A stretch of DNA of 64,000 bases from Gammaproteobacteria bacterium HGW-Gammaproteobacteria-15 (GTDB taxonomy: Bacteria > Pseudomonadota > Gammaproteobacteria > Enterobacterales > Alteromonadaceae), in assembly GCA_002840125.1 (NCBI GenBank), contig PGZF01000005.1, forward strand, positions 496,001 to 560,000, given 5' to 3'. Within the stretch, counting starts at the first letter, position 1, and each line of letters begins with the position of its first letter. Below, piece by piece: positions 9,411 to 18,856 of the stretch. Made by a program: the position numbers and the translations under genes. Below the pieces are notes generated by a model. The model did not search any database. It saw only the letters and a program-made list of their open reading frames with translations, and was not told the origin of the DNA.

Positions 9411-9896
9411 TTACCATAGAGTTTGCTTCGACACTGCCAGCCACATAATTACCAACACGGCAAGCGGCAATGTGATCAGTGCCAGGTTGGTAAAGCCTTT
9501 ATGGTAGAAGCTAATCATCGCTTGCTCGCGCTGACTCAGCGCTGTGCCTCTGCTACGCTTTTCGGTCAGCTTTTTCACCTTCCAGTTACCCAAACAAATA
9601 TCGACAATTTCCAGCGGCACTATGAGTAACAACACCAGCCACAGCTTTTGCTGCAACCAGGGCATAGCAATAGAACCGTAGTGAAATGCCATAGCAGCAC
9701 CGCTTAGCAACAGGCTACACAGCGCAATATGTTCCAGCGTAATAGTCCAGAAAAACACCCGGTATACTTTGGCGGTAGCGGTCGATAGTTCGCCTTCCTG
9801 TTGCTGCATATAGCGCAGTACCAACCAGGAGCCGATCGCGGGGCCTAACCACATGATCAGCGAGCCTAAGTGCAATACTTTAAGCGCGGCGTACAC
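9411..9896 (-). CDS. DUF2269-like integral membrane protein
   Basis: About 161 aa with four to five hydrophobic segments (VLHLGSLIMWLGPAIGSWLV, ITLEHIALCSLLLSG, LWLVLLLIVPLEIVDIC, LITLPLAVLVIMWLA). The pattern resembles DUF2269 membrane proteins, whose function is unknown. The GTG at 9896 is chosen because GGGGAG sits 6 nt upstream; a TTG at 9923 would lengthen it by 9 residues. It overlaps the preceding membrane gene by 17 bp, so the two are probably cotranscribed. Its stop lies 5 bp from the convergent glutaredoxin fusion. Confidence 0.7.
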   Translation of the reverse strand: MYAALKVLHLGSLIMWLGPAIGSWLVLRYMQQQEGELSTATAKVYRVFFWTITLEHIALCSLLLSGAAMAFHYGSIAMPWLQQKLWLVLLLIVPLEIVDICLGNWKVKKLTEKRSRGTALSQREQAMISFYHKGFTNLALITLPLAVLVIMWLAVSKQTLW

Positions 9897-10530
9897 GTTG
9901 ATCTCCCCATAGTTTCCATGCAATCAGCACAAACCACAGCGTGCTTAACACCATACTCGCGGCAGTAAAATACTCGGCCAGTTTTAGTTGTTGCAAGGCG
10001 ATGCTAACGGATAACCCTAACCCCAGCAGCCAGGCCACTATGCCGGGATACAGCCACAGCTTAAGCGCCGGTTGCTGCTTTAACAGCGCCAGCGTTAACA
10101 ACATGCCGCCGAGGTTATACAGGCCATTACCGAGAAAGCCGGTCAGGTGCATAGCAAGTAAGTCGATAAACTGCAGCAGAGCAATATCGGTAGCCGCTAC
10201 TTGCGGCATAACAAAGGCATACAAGGTTTCAGCCATCAGATCCGGTGCCATCCCCAGCGCCACCAGCAAAACGCCATACTGGCGTGCAGCGCCCGGTTGC
10301 AGTTGCGTTGACAACATTACCGCAAACGCCAGCAGGCTCAGTGCGGCAGCCATCCAGCTTAGCCAGCCCCATTGCCATAACGTCAGGTTGGCATTGATAT
10401 ACGCCAACCGGGTAGCTAAATCATCGCCTACCGGCAACCCCGGCCGCATTGGGCCATTCATCATTAAGCAGGCCACAAAAATTACCAAGGCAATCAGTAA
10501 GGTAGTATAAAAATAGTGCGGTTTTGGCAT
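9880..10530 (-). CDS. Hypothetical six-helix membrane protein
   Basis: 216 aa, almost wholly hydrophobic, with about six membrane helices (for example TTLLIALVIFVACLMM, WLSWMAAALSLLAFAVM, LWLYPGIVAWLLGLGLSVSI and LSTLWFVLIAWKLW). I do not recognise a family with confidence; the length and helix number resemble DUF4386-type proteins. There are no obvious catalytic residues. It overlaps the DUF2269-like gene downstream by 17 bp, suggesting a two-gene membrane operon. Confidence 0.7.
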   Translation of the reverse strand: MPKPHYFYTTLLIALVIFVACLMMNGPMRPGLPVGDDLATRLAYINANLTLWQWGWLSWMAAALSLLAFAVMLSTQLQPGAARQYGVLLVALGMAPDLMAETLYAFVMPQVAATDIALLQFIDLLAMHLTGFLGNGLYNLGGMLLTLALLKQQPALKLWLYPGIVAWLLGLGLSVSIALQQLKLAEYFTAASMVLSTLWFVLIAWKLWGDQRVRRA

Positions 10531-10668
10531 GGCGGTTTGTCCATAGCAGAGAAGTTGCTATCTTACCTGCTGCTGGATTCAAGTGAAAAGTTTTGTTAAG
10601 CCACTACAAGGTTGTTGTTGCTGCGCTTCCACTCTACAATAACCCCGGCACCATTCTCAGGATACGGC

Positions 10669-11085
10669 ATGAACACCGATATACGCTGGCAACAACGGTT
10701 GGCAAACTTCACCAAAGCACTGGCTGAACTGAGCGACGCTATTGCGCTGGCAGAGCAGCGCAAGCTTACTAAGCTGGAGCAGCAGGGTTTAATTCAGGCG
10801 TTTGAGTACAACTACGAATTAGCGTGGAACTGTATTAAAGATTTTTATCAGTTTCAGGGCGAAACCGATATTCAGGGTTCACGCGATGCAATCCGGTTGG
10901 CGTTTAGCCGGGGCTTAATCAGCGACGGTGAGCTGTGGATGAATATGATTAAAAGCCGGGCGCTAACCTCACATACTTATAATCAGGACACCGCGAACGC
11001 TGTCGCCGATGATGTGTTAAAGCGATATTACCCGGCTTTCGTCGCACTGCATCAGGTATTAAATGAACAGCAAAATGCCGGCTGA
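10669..11085 (+). CDS. HI0074-type nucleotidyltransferase partner with HepT-like RNase motif
   Basis: 138 aa all-helical protein of the nucleotidyltransferase substrate-binding family (HI0074). It carries R97-x4-H102-x-Y104 (RALTSHTY), the motif of HepT toxin RNases. The start at 10669 is preferred over 10612 because family homology begins at MNTDIRWQQR and AGGA lies upstream. The next gene, a minimal nucleotidyltransferase, overlaps by 23 bp. In MntA-HepT modules the partner AMPylates HepT next to this motif and silences it. Toxicity here is inference. Confidence 0.85.
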   Translation: MNTDIRWQQRLANFTKALAELSDAIALAEQRKLTKLEQQGLIQAFEYNYELAWNCIKDFYQFQGETDIQGSRDAIRLAFSRGLISDGELWMNMIKSRALTSHTYNQDTANAVADDVLKRYYPAFVALHQVLNEQQNAG

Positions 11086-11392
11086 AAACTATGGTTTAAG
11101 CCGGCAGGCATTACAACAAATCCGGCAATGTCTGGCACAACAGGCGCAAATTGAACAAGCCGTATTATATGGCTCACGGGCTATGGGTACTTACCGGCCC
11201 GGTTCAGATATTGACCTGGTGATTGTCGGCCCACAATTTAGCCATCAGCAACTGTTGCAGCTTTTGACAACATTGGATGATATGTTGCTGCCATACAGCT
11301 TTGATATCAGCCGGATGCAGGACATCGAAAATGCAGACCTGCTGGCGCATATAGCGCGCGTTGGTAAAGTGCTGTATCAACGGTCGCTGTAA
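11063..11392 (+). CDS. Minimal nucleotidyltransferase (MntA/HI0073-like)
   Basis: 109 aa nucleotidyltransferase of the MNT type. The signature GS-x10-DxD is exact: G37-S38, ten residues, D49-I-D51 ([16 protein letters not shown]). A later acidic residue (FDIS, near 80) could complete the metal site. It overlaps the HepT/HI0074-like gene by 23 bp, the usual pair layout, and is probably its antitoxin or modifying enzyme. Its 3' end overlaps the convergent cheB end by 16 bp. Confidence 0.87.
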   Translation: MNSKMPAENYGLSRQALQQIRQCLAQQAQIEQAVLYGSRAMGTYRPGSDIDLVIVGPQFSHQQLLQLLTTLDDMLLPYSFDISRMQDIENADLLAHIARVGKVLYQRSL

Positions 11393-12447
11393 TTGATAAT
11401 GACCTGCGCGATGTCACTGAGCGGTATCGTATGGTCCACCGCGCCCAGTTTAATCGCTTCTTTGGGCATACCGAACACCACGCAGCTGGCTTCATCCTGT
11501 GCATAGGTGCGGGCACCGGTCTGGTGTAGCTCTTTTAAGCCGCGGGCACCGTCATCGCCCATGCCGGTCATAATAATGCCCACCGCATTTTTGCCGGCAA
11601 AACGGGCAACCGAGCGAAACAGCACATCAACAGAAGGCCGGTGCCGGTTAACCTGAGGGCCGTCGACAACCTCTACCTGGTAAAAAGCACCACTGCGTTT
11701 TAGTAACATATGCTTGCCGCCGGGAGCAATCAGCGCCAACCCGGGCATTACCCGATCATTATTACGCGCTTCGCGCACTTCAATCTGAGCCAGCATGTTT
11801 AACCGCTCAGCAAAAGAGGCAGTAAATTTTTCCGGCATATGTTGCACAATAACAATACCTGGTGACACCCGCGGTAGCGCGGTCAGCACATATTCCAGTG
11901 CCTGGGTACCGCCGGTAGAGGTACCGATAGCAATAATTCTTTCCGTGGTTTGCGCCATGGCGGAGCTGCTGGCTGGCAGTATCGCTTCTGCACTGAGTTT
12001 TACCGGCACCGGCGCAGTTGCGTTGAACAACTTTCTTACCCGGGCCTGGGCAGCCGAGCGCACCGCTGCCAGCAGTTCGGCTGAAGCCTGCTGTAAAAAG
12101 CCTTTTAACCCTACTTTGGGTTTAGTAATAATTTCTACCGCGCCGGCTGCCAGCGCCTGCATTGTCGTTTCGGCGCCTTTTTCGGTCAGTGACGAGCAAA
12201 TTACGACTGGTGTGGGCCGCTCGTGCATAATTTTCTTTAAAAAAGTAATGCCATCCATGCGGGGCATTTCAATATCCAGCACAATAACGTCGGGCCAGTC
12301 GCGCTGCATTTTTTCCATCGCAAACAGCGGATCAGACGCCACACCACTGACCTCAATATCAGGCTCTTTATCCAGCAGCGCCTGTAATACCTGGCGTACG
12401 ACGGCAGAGTCGTCAATCAGCATCACTTTGATTTTTTTTAATGCCAT
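11377..12447 (-). CDS. cheB: Chemotaxis methylesterase/deamidase CheB
   Basis: Removes methyl groups from receptor glutamates when phosphorylated by CheA. The receiver domain fills residues 1-125 (acid pocket D12-D13, phospho-acceptor D58 in [13 protein letters not shown]). The methylesterase domain follows at about 165-350. Its catalytic triad segments are GTSTGG (Ser), QHMPEKFT (His) and TGMGDDGA (Asp). Length 356 aa is normal. It is the last gene of the che operon, 1 bp after cheD. Confidence 0.97.
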   Translation of the reverse strand: MALKKIKVMLIDDSAVVRQVLQALLDKEPDIEVSGVASDPLFAMEKMQRDWPDVIVLDIEMPRMDGITFLKKIMHERPTPVVICSSLTEKGAETTMQALAAGAVEIITKPKVGLKGFLQQASAELLAAVRSAAQARVRKLFNATAPVPVKLSAEAILPASSSAMAQTTERIIAIGTSTGGTQALEYVLTALPRVSPGIVIVQHMPEKFTASFAERLNMLAQIEVREARNNDRVMPGLALIAPGGKHMLLKRSGAFYQVEVVDGPQVNRHRPSVDVLFRSVARFAGKNAVGIIMTGMGDDGARGLKELHQTGARTYAQDEASCVVFGMPKEAIKLGAVDHTIPLSDIAQVIINYSDR

Positions 12448-12936
12448 TTAACTCTCCTGCAGCCGTTGATGTTTAACCCATACATGGCCGTCGGTCAGAT
12501 CAAAAATAACTGTTCTGTGCCCCGTTAGTCCCAGATCCTGCGCTGTCAGTGTCAGGCCATATTGTGCCAGTAACATATGGCCGGCAGTGATATTATTTAG
12601 CGCGACGTCGGCATAAGCAGAGTAGCTGGCAGGCAGAAACATATTGCCACCGCCAAACAGCTTAATCTGATATTCCTGCATACGGGTGCCATAATGATGC
12701 GCCTGTTGCTGAAACAGCTGCATTGCCTCATCAGCATATTTGCCACTAAGGCCATGCTGATGGCGGTTGCGCCGTGGCAGCATATAGTGGCACATACCAC
12801 CAAGCAGCAGCCGGGGGTGCCACAGTGTAATAGCCACACACGAACCTAATAAGGTGCGGATGCGCGCGGGGGCCTGACCAAAATAAAACTCGCCTGGCTG
12901 TAAAAAAATCTCCCTTTCCGGTAAGACAGGTGTCAT
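12448..12936 (-). CDS. cheD: Chemoreceptor glutamine deamidase CheD
   Basis: Deamidates selected glutamines of chemoreceptors, tuning kinase activation. The catalytic Cys-His pair is visible in GSCVAITLWHP and GGMCHYMLP. The C-terminal half carries the expected FGGGNMF and GHTRTVIFDL-like elements (TGHRTVIFDLTDGHV). Length 162 aa is normal. It overlaps the cheR end by 4 bp and abuts cheB. CheD is absent from E. coli, so this is a different adaptation set. Confidence 0.95.
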   Translation of the reverse strand: MTPVLPEREIFLQPGEFYFGQAPARIRTLLGSCVAITLWHPRLLLGGMCHYMLPRRNRHQHGLSGKYADEAMQLFQQQAHHYGTRMQEYQIKLFGGGNMFLPASYSAYADVALNNITAGHMLLAQYGLTLTAQDLGLTGHRTVIFDLTDGHVWVKHQRLQES

Positions 12937-13733
12937 AGCTTCTGATAAACCGACGGGCTGACCAGTTTGAGCGCGGCGGTAATACCATTCAGACTTTCCG
13001 ACAGGCTGACAATAAAATGGCCGCCTGGTTTTAATCTGGGTAGCATATGCGCCACCACTTTACGTTTGGTGTCCTGATCAAAATAAATCATCACATTGCG
13101 CAGGAAAATAACATCAAACTCGCCAATATCAGGAAACGGCTCGATCAGGTTAATTTGCATAAAGTGGATCTTCTCCCGCAACTGCCGGTTGATTAGAAAG
13201 GTCCCCTCCTGATTACCGGTGCCTTTTAAACAATATTTCACCAGTAACGGCCGGGGGATATGGTGAGCACGTGCCAGCGGATAGTGCCCCGTGCGGGCTT
13301 GCTGCAGCACTTGACTGCTGATATCAGACGCCAGCAATTGCCACGGGGTAGTCAGCTGTTCGCTCAGCGTCATCGCTATGCTGTATGGCTCTTCGCCGCT
13401 GGAGCAGGCCGCACTCCAGATCCGGAATGACCGCGCAGCCCGTGCTGTCGGCAGTATCTGTTGTTGCAGAAAGTCAAAATGCCGCGGCTCGCGAAAAAAG
13501 TACGTTTCGTTAGTGGTCAGTAAATCCAGTGCCACCTGCAGTTCAGAGGGTACTTCGCCACTGCTGATCAGAGAAAAATAATCGCTGTAGCTGGCTAACT
13601 GGAAATGCTTGAGCCGTTTAAATAACCTGCCTGCAACCAGCGCTTTCTTGGCCGGCGTCAGTTTAATGCCCGCCGCCTGATGCAGCCAGCGCTGAAAATA
13701 CTCAAACTCGGTGTCGTTAAGCACAACCTCCAT
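12933..13733 (-). CDS. cheR: Chemoreceptor methyltransferase CheR
   Basis: S-adenosylmethionine-dependent methyltransferase that adds methyl groups to receptor glutamates. It has an N-terminal helical domain (about 5-75) and then the SAM fold with IWSAACSSGEEPYSIAM and DVIFLRNVMIYFD. The ATG at 13733 is chosen because AGGAG lies 5 nt upstream; the GTG at 13739 would sit directly on that site. The 266 aa length matches the family. The next receptor upstream ends in a possible CheR-tethering tail. Confidence 0.96.
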   Translation of the reverse strand: MEVVLNDTEFEYFQRWLHQAAGIKLTPAKKALVAGRLFKRLKHFQLASYSDYFSLISSGEVPSELQVALDLLTTNETYFFREPRHFDFLQQQILPTARAARSFRIWSAACSSGEEPYSIAMTLSEQLTTPWQLLASDISSQVLQQARTGHYPLARAHHIPRPLLVKYCLKGTGNQEGTFLINRQLREKIHFMQINLIEPFPDIGEFDVIFLRNVMIYFDQDTKRKVVAHMLPRLKPGGHFIVSLSESLNGITAALKLVSPSVYQKL

Positions 13734-13776
13734 TTTCACTCCTGCAAATTCTCAGTACCGCAGGCCTGCCGGTAAT

Positions 13777-14283
13777 TTACTGTGCAGCTTCAGTCAGCTG
13801 AGCCATTTCATCCACAGACAGCACATTATTAACGTTCAGCACAATGACAAACTTACCATTTACCTTAGCCATACCACTGATAAAGTCGGCCCGGATCCTC
13901 GCACCAAAGCTTGGCGCGGGTTCTATTTCACTGGCCGGTATTTCCAGCACGGCAGATACCGCATCAACCAGCAAACCAACATCCTGAACGCCAGCATCTA
14001 CCTCCACTTCCATAATCACAATGCAACTGCGGCGGCTAACCTCTGATGAAGGCCGGCCAAAACGGGCAGATAAATCCACCACCGGCACCACCGCGCCGCG
14101 TAAGTTAATAACCCCGCGGATAAATGCTGGCATCATCGGCACTGTCGTCAGGTTGCCGTATTCCAGTATTTCTTTGATATGCAAAATACCGATAGCAAAC
14201 ATTTCACCCCCCAGTGTAAAGGTAAGATACTGGGCATCTTCCGGTGCTAGCGTCTGCTGGCGGGTGGTCATCATTGTGGCCAT
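13777..14283 (-). CDS. cheW: Chemotaxis coupling protein CheW
   Basis: Couples chemoreceptors to CheA in the array. A single CheW-like SH3-type domain covers residues about 15-160, with YLTFTLGGEMFAIGI, MPAFIRGVINLRGAVVPVVD and the C-terminal KVNGKFVIVLNVNNVL. The ATG at 14283 has GGAGG 5 nt upstream. Length 168 aa is typical. It lies between the second receptor and cheR in the che operon. Confidence 0.96.
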   Translation of the reverse strand: MATMMTTRQQTLAPEDAQYLTFTLGGEMFAIGILHIKEILEYGNLTTVPMMPAFIRGVINLRGAVVPVVDLSARFGRPSSEVSRRSCIVIMEVEVDAGVQDVGLLVDAVSAVLEIPASEIEPAPSFGARIRADFISGMAKVNGKFVIVLNVNNVLSVDEMAQLTEAAQ

Positions 14284-14295
14284 CACTACCTCCGG

Positions 14296-15921
14296 TTAAA
14301 AGCGGGTAAATTCGGTTTCAGAGGGCGAGGCGGTAGCGCGCGCTTTTACTGGTGCTGCTGTTGCCCTGGGCTTAGCCGGCTTAGTTATAGGCGCAGGCTG
14401 CGGCCTGCTAATGGCCGCATCGACGGTAAAGAAACTCATTGCCTGTTGTAATTGCTCCGCCTGGCTGCTCATCTCTTCTGATGTTGCCGCAAGTTGTTCA
14501 CTGCTGGAGGCATTTTGTTGTGTGATCTGGTTTAGTTGGTTCATTGCGGCGTTAATCTGGCCGACGCCTGACGCTTGCTCTTCCGAGGCTGCACTGATCT
14601 CCTGCACCAGATCGGAGGTTTTGTTAATAGACGGCAGCATCGCATCGAGCAGCCGGCCGGCTTTTTCTGCCAGCTCGACGCTGCTGCCAGATAACTGGCC
14701 GATTTCTTGCGCAGCCACCTGGCTACGCTCTGCCAGTTTTCTCACTTCTGCCGCAACCACTGCAAAACCTTTGCCGTGTTCGCCCGCCCGCGCCGCTTCA
14801 ATGGCTGCATTCAGCGCCAGCAGGTTCGTCTGGTAGGCAATGTCATCAATAATACCGATGCGCTGCGCTATCTGTTTCATTGCGGCCACGGTTTGTTGCA
14901 CTGAAGCACCACCCTCTGTGGCTTCTGCTGCCGCTTTACTGGCCATACCGTCGGTAACTTTGGCGTTTTCCGTGTTCTGATTAATGCTGGCACTCATCTG
15001 CTCAATCGAGGCGCTGGTTTCCTCCACACTGGCGGCCTGTTCGCTGGTGGCCTGGCTCATCGCCTGTGCCGTGGCGCTGACCTCTTCTGATGCACTGGCC
15101 AGGTTGTCGGCCGAATTTCTGACCTCGCCAATAATATGGGCCAGTTTTGCCACCATATTTTGCATTGAGCGCATTAAAATGCCGGTCTCATCTTTTGAGT
15201 TAACGTCAATCGTTACCGTTAAGTCCCCTTCTGCCAGTTGAGCTGCAACTTCAGATGCACTGATTAAAGGCCTGGAGATAATACGCGCAATAAATAACGC
15301 CAGCGCCATACCAATAAGCAGCGCAACAATTAACGCGATAATAATGGCCAGTCGCGCACCGTCATACAATTTGTCGCCGCGTGCATTCGCTGCATTGGCG
15401 CCCTCGTCATTCAGCTGCACCATCTGCTGAATATCAGCTGCCAACAGATCAAACAGCTGCTTTTGCTCGTTGGCCAGCATACTTCTGGCATCTTCGTTTC
15501 TGTTTTGCCGGGAAATATCCAGCATCGTATTACTTTGGCTTAAATACTTATTCCAGTGAGCCACCAACTGGTCGTACAGGCGGCGCTCATCAGCATTGGC
15601 CAGCAGGCCTTCATAAGTCTGGCGCCGGGTATCAAACTCACGGACCATTTGCGCTGCCTCCTGCTCAATCTGGCTGCGCTCTGCTACCGTATCTGCCAGT
15701 ATGTGGCGCATCTCACGTAAACGGTACTGCGCAGCGTAAAACCGCATGCCCTGCGCGGCCCGCATGGATGGCATCCAGCTTTCAGCTATTTCAGTGGTTG
15801 ACTCATTCACCCGGGCTAGCTGCGTGATAGCAAACAGGCCAATAAAAGCTGTTAATATCAGCACAGCAAGAAATGAGGCGATCAACTTAGTGGCAATTTT
15901 TAAGTCATAAAACCAGTTCAT
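14296..15921 (-). CDS. Methyl-accepting chemotaxis protein with periplasmic four-helix sensor
   Basis: 541 aa receptor of classic layout: membrane helix about 11-32, helical periplasmic sensor of four-helix-bundle type (about 33-185), second membrane helix about 188-210, HAMP (about 211-263), then the cytoplasmic signalling hairpin. Its tip [20 protein letters not shown] is recognisable. A Pro/Ala-rich linker leads to the last residues EFTRF, which fit the aromatic-x-x-aromatic pattern of CheR-tethering pentapeptides. The ligand is unknown. It sits between cheA and cheW. Confidence 0.93.
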   Translation of the reverse strand: MNWFYDLKIATKLIASFLAVLILTAFIGLFAITQLARVNESTTEIAESWMPSMRAAQGMRFYAAQYRLREMRHILADTVAERSQIEQEAAQMVREFDTRRQTYEGLLANADERRLYDQLVAHWNKYLSQSNTMLDISRQNRNEDARSMLANEQKQLFDLLAADIQQMVQLNDEGANAANARGDKLYDGARLAIIIALIVALLIGMALALFIARIISRPLISASEVAAQLAEGDLTVTIDVNSKDETGILMRSMQNMVAKLAHIIGEVRNSADNLASASEEVSATAQAMSQATSEQAASVEETSASIEQMSASINQNTENAKVTDGMASKAAAEATEGGASVQQTVAAMKQIAQRIGIIDDIAYQTNLLALNAAIEAARAGEHGKGFAVVAAEVRKLAERSQVAAQEIGQLSGSSVELAEKAGRLLDAMLPSINKTSDLVQEISAASEEQASGVGQINAAMNQLNQITQQNASSSEQLAATSEEMSSQAEQLQQAMSFFTVDAAISRPQPAPITKPAKPRATAAPVKARATASPSETEFTRF

Positions 15922-15934
15922 TTTTATCTACCTT

Positions 15935-18121
15935 TTAGTTGCGCAGTGCAGGCGTCTGCAATGCCAGCCTTGGCTGGACCTGCTGTTGCGCCAGTTGCTG
16001 GATTAACGATGGCACATCAAGAATTAATGCGACCTTGCCATTGCCCAATATCGTGGAGCCACTGATACTGCGTAAGTTGCTGAATAATTTACCTAACGGT
16101 TTAATGACCGTTTGAAACTCGCCTTGCAGCTCGTCCACCACCAGGCCAGCTTTCTGGTCAGCATTTTTTACCACCACCACATTTTGCCGCCGCCGCTGGC
16201 CGCCACCGGTATTAAAATGCTGATGCAGAAACACCAGCGGCAACACCTCGCCGCGCAGGTTTATATAATGCCGGGGTTCGGCTGCGGCTTTGTTGTCGTC
16301 GGCCAGCTCAATACACTCCTGCACCATATCCAGTGGCACGACATAGCTGGCATCACCAACGCCAACCAAAAAGCCATCAATAATGGCCAGTGTTAACGGC
16401 AGCCGGATCCTTACCTTAGTGCCCTGGCCTGCCGCGCTGCTCAGATCTACTGTACCGCGCAAAGCGGTAATATTTCGTTTTACCACATCCATGCCAACGC
16501 CACGGCCCGATAGGCTGGTAATGGCATTGGCGGTGGAGAAACCCGGTTCAAAAATCAAGTTATAAATTTCCTGCTCAGACGGCTGTGCAGTGGCAGCTAC
16601 TAAACCGCGCTCGCGGGCTTTTTGTAAAATCCGCTCTGTATTGAGGCCGGCGCCATCATCGGCTATTTCAATAACGATGCTGCCAGAATCATGATAAGCG
16701 TTCAGTTTCAGCACGCCGGTAGCACTTTTACCGGCCGCCAGCCTGGCCGCGGGTGACTCAATACCATGATCCATTGCATTTCGTAGCAGATGCATCAACG
16801 GATCGCTGATTTTTTCCACTACGGTTTTGTCCAGCTCAGTGTCGGCGCCGCTGATCTGCAGTTCTATCTGCTTTTCCAGCTCGTGGCTGACATCGCGCAC
16901 AACGCGCTGAAAGCGGTTAAACGTGTCACCAATAGGCACCATCCGCAACCGCAGGGCACCATCGCGGATTTGCTCTACCAGCGCCGTCACGGTTGAGGTA
17001 GCTTCGTACAGTGTTTCATCCTGGCAGGCTTTGGCCAGTAAGTTAGCGCCGGCGCCAGCTATAACCAATTCGCCGACCAGGCTTATCAGTTCATCCAGCT
17101 TATCTGCCTGTACCCGCACAAAGCGGCTTTCTTTGCTTTTGTGCTCCTGGATCTGGCTTTGTTTTTCCAGAGCTGCTTTTACCAGCTCCGGCTCTACAAA
17201 GCGTTGCTCTATCAGAATTTCACCCAGTGGCGTAGCCGGCTTTAACGTAGTATCAACCTGCTGCTGCAAACCGTCTTCCAGCTCCTGGAGAGTCAGGGCA
17301 CCGCTGGCGACCAGCAACTCGCCCAGTAATGCGGCCTGCTCCGGCAAGTTGTTTATCAGCTCAATATAATGCTCGGTTTTGCTGTGTGGCGGTAAAATAT
17401 GCAGTTGGCAGTCGTCGCGGACAAATTCAAATGCATCGGCAATAGTTGCTTTGCTCGCGTCAGACTGATAACCAATTTCAAAGCCCAGATAACAGCTTTC
17501 AGCATCCATCTGGCTTAAATCCGGCATGCTATCAGCCAGCGTGGTAATGCGGATAATCTGACCGATACTGTTCAGATAACGTAAAAATGCCAGGGGGTCC
17601 ATGCCATTGCGTAGCACTTCTGTGCCAAACCGCACTGAGATATGCCATAAATCAAAGCTGTTGCTGTTTTCCTGCCGCACGGTACTAATATCGGGGCTGG
17701 CTGTAACGGCTTCACTAACAGAGGTCTGCCGATAACACTGTAAACGCTGGCGTAGGCCTGCTTCGCGCTCTGTTGCGGCCGCATCGGGCTGTTGCGAGCG
17801 CACTGCAACCACATCTACCAAATAATGAATATGATCACCGCATTCCAGTAACAGCGCTATTAACTCACGGCTGATAACAATGTCGCCGGCGCGCAGCCGG
17901 TCTAATACATCTTCGACTACGTGCGTAAAGCTGACAACAGGCTCCAGGCCAAATAAGCCGGCAGAGCCTTTAATAGTATGGGCAGCGCGGAATATGGCGC
18001 CTATCGCATCCAGATCTGCCGGGTTGTTTTCCAGCTGTAACAGGCAGGCTTCCATATCCTCCAGCAGTTCATAGGCTTCCGCTATAAAGGTTTGCAGTGC
18101 CTGATCAAGATTAAGACTCAT
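15935..18121 (-). CDS. cheA: Chemotaxis histidine kinase CheA
   Basis: Autophosphorylating kinase passing phosphate to CheY and CheB. Hpt domain at the N-terminus with H48 (AAHTIKGSAG); long variable region (about 130-330); dimerisation helices near 340-400; HATPase with HLLRNAMDHGIE and SLSGRGVGMDVVKRNI; C-terminal CheW-like domain. The ATG at 18121 has GGAG 8 nt upstream; a TTG at 18142 overlapping the STAS stop is less likely. The 728 aa length is slightly long because of the spacer. Confidence 0.96.
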   Translation of the reverse strand: MSLNLDQALQTFIAEAYELLEDMEACLLQLENNPADLDAIGAIFRAAHTIKGSAGLFGLEPVVSFTHVVEDVLDRLRAGDIVISRELIALLLECGDHIHYLVDVVAVRSQQPDAAATEREAGLRQRLQCYRQTSVSEAVTASPDISTVRQENSNSFDLWHISVRFGTEVLRNGMDPLAFLRYLNSIGQIIRITTLADSMPDLSQMDAESCYLGFEIGYQSDASKATIADAFEFVRDDCQLHILPPHSKTEHYIELINNLPEQAALLGELLVASGALTLQELEDGLQQQVDTTLKPATPLGEILIEQRFVEPELVKAALEKQSQIQEHKSKESRFVRVQADKLDELISLVGELVIAGAGANLLAKACQDETLYEATSTVTALVEQIRDGALRLRMVPIGDTFNRFQRVVRDVSHELEKQIELQISGADTELDKTVVEKISDPLMHLLRNAMDHGIESPAARLAAGKSATGVLKLNAYHDSGSIVIEIADDGAGLNTERILQKARERGLVAATAQPSEQEIYNLIFEPGFSTANAITSLSGRGVGMDVVKRNITALRGTVDLSSAAGQGTKVRIRLPLTLAIIDGFLVGVGDASYVVPLDMVQECIELADDNKAAAEPRHYINLRGEVLPLVFLHQHFNTGGGQRRRQNVVVVKNADQKAGLVVDELQGEFQTVIKPLGKLFSNLRSISGSTILGNGKVALILDVPSLIQQLAQQQVQPRLALQTPALRN

Positions 18122-18138
18122 AGCCGGCTCCGTAAGCG

Positions 18139-18465
18139 TCAACCATGGCTGACATCCGGTATAATCAGCGGATCACCAAAAAAAGCTGCCATATTGCACA
18201 GGTCAAACACCTCAAGTACTGCCGGGCTGTGGCCGGTCAGGCGCAGCACGGCCCCCTGACTGTTAGCCTGCCGTTTCGCCGCCACTAATAACTGCAGACC
18301 GGCACTGTCAATCTCACTTACCTGTGACAAATTCAGCTCCAGTTCGCTGTATTGTGCGATATATACCTGCAGTTGTTGTTGCAACAAAGCCGCAGTGTAA
18401 ATGGTCATCTCACCATCAATATGCAGTAGGGGGGCGTCATTAAACATACTGCTACGAATGGTCAT
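18139..18465 (-). CDS. STAS-domain (anti-anti-sigma-like) protein of the che operon
   Basis: 108 aa single STAS domain. The regulatory serine is S54 in EIDSAGLQLLVAAKRQ, the position phosphorylated in SpoIIAA-type proteins. It sits between cheY and cheA, an arrangement known from non-enteric chemosensory operons, where the role is unclear. It could tune CheA or act as a phospho-switch; no partner kinase of the RsbW type is visible in the window. Confidence 0.92.
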   Translation of the reverse strand: MTIRSSMFNDAPLLHIDGEMTIYTAALLQQQLQVYIAQYSELELNLSQVSEIDSAGLQLLVAAKRQANSQGAVLRLTGHSPAVLEVFDLCNMAAFFGDPLIIPDVSHG

Positions 18466-18476
18466 ACCCGCTCCTG

Positions 18477-18845
18477 TTAAGGCAGAATCAGCTTCGATAC
18501 CGCTGCCAGCATTTGCGCCGGCTGAAACGGTTTAACTACCCAGGCTCTGGCACCGGCAGCCTGACCTTCCAGCTTTTTTGTTTCCTGCGATTCGGTCGTC
18601 AGCATAATAATTGGCGTAAATTTATAGGCCGGTAACTTCTTTACCTCTTTAACAAAGGTAATGCCGTCCATATTCGGCATATTGACGTCGCTAATCATTA
18701 AATGCACTTTCTGGCCGGTCAGCTTGGCCAGGGCATCCTTTCCATCACTGGCTTCAATCACGTCATAACCGGCACTTTTTAACGCAATGCTGACCACTTG
18801 CCGTACACTGCTGGAATCATCAACTACCATTACCGTTTTTGCCAT
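18477..18845 (-). CDS. cheY: Single-domain response regulator CheY
   Basis: 122 aa receiver domain without an output domain, the diffusible signal of chemotaxis. Acid pocket D9-D10, phospho-acceptor D53 (LMISDVNMPNMDG), switch Thr in MLTTES and the conserved Lys in WVVKPF are all present. No cheZ phosphatase gene is nearby. It lies 11 bp after the first receptor gene and before the STAS gene. Confidence 0.95.
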   Translation of the reverse strand: MAKTVMVVDDSSSVRQVVSIALKSAGYDVIEASDGKDALAKLTGQKVHLMISDVNMPNMDGITFVKEVKKLPAYKFTPIIMLTTESQETKKLEGQAAGARAWVVKPFQPAQMLAAVSKLILP

Positions 18846-18856
18846 CGGGGAGCCTC

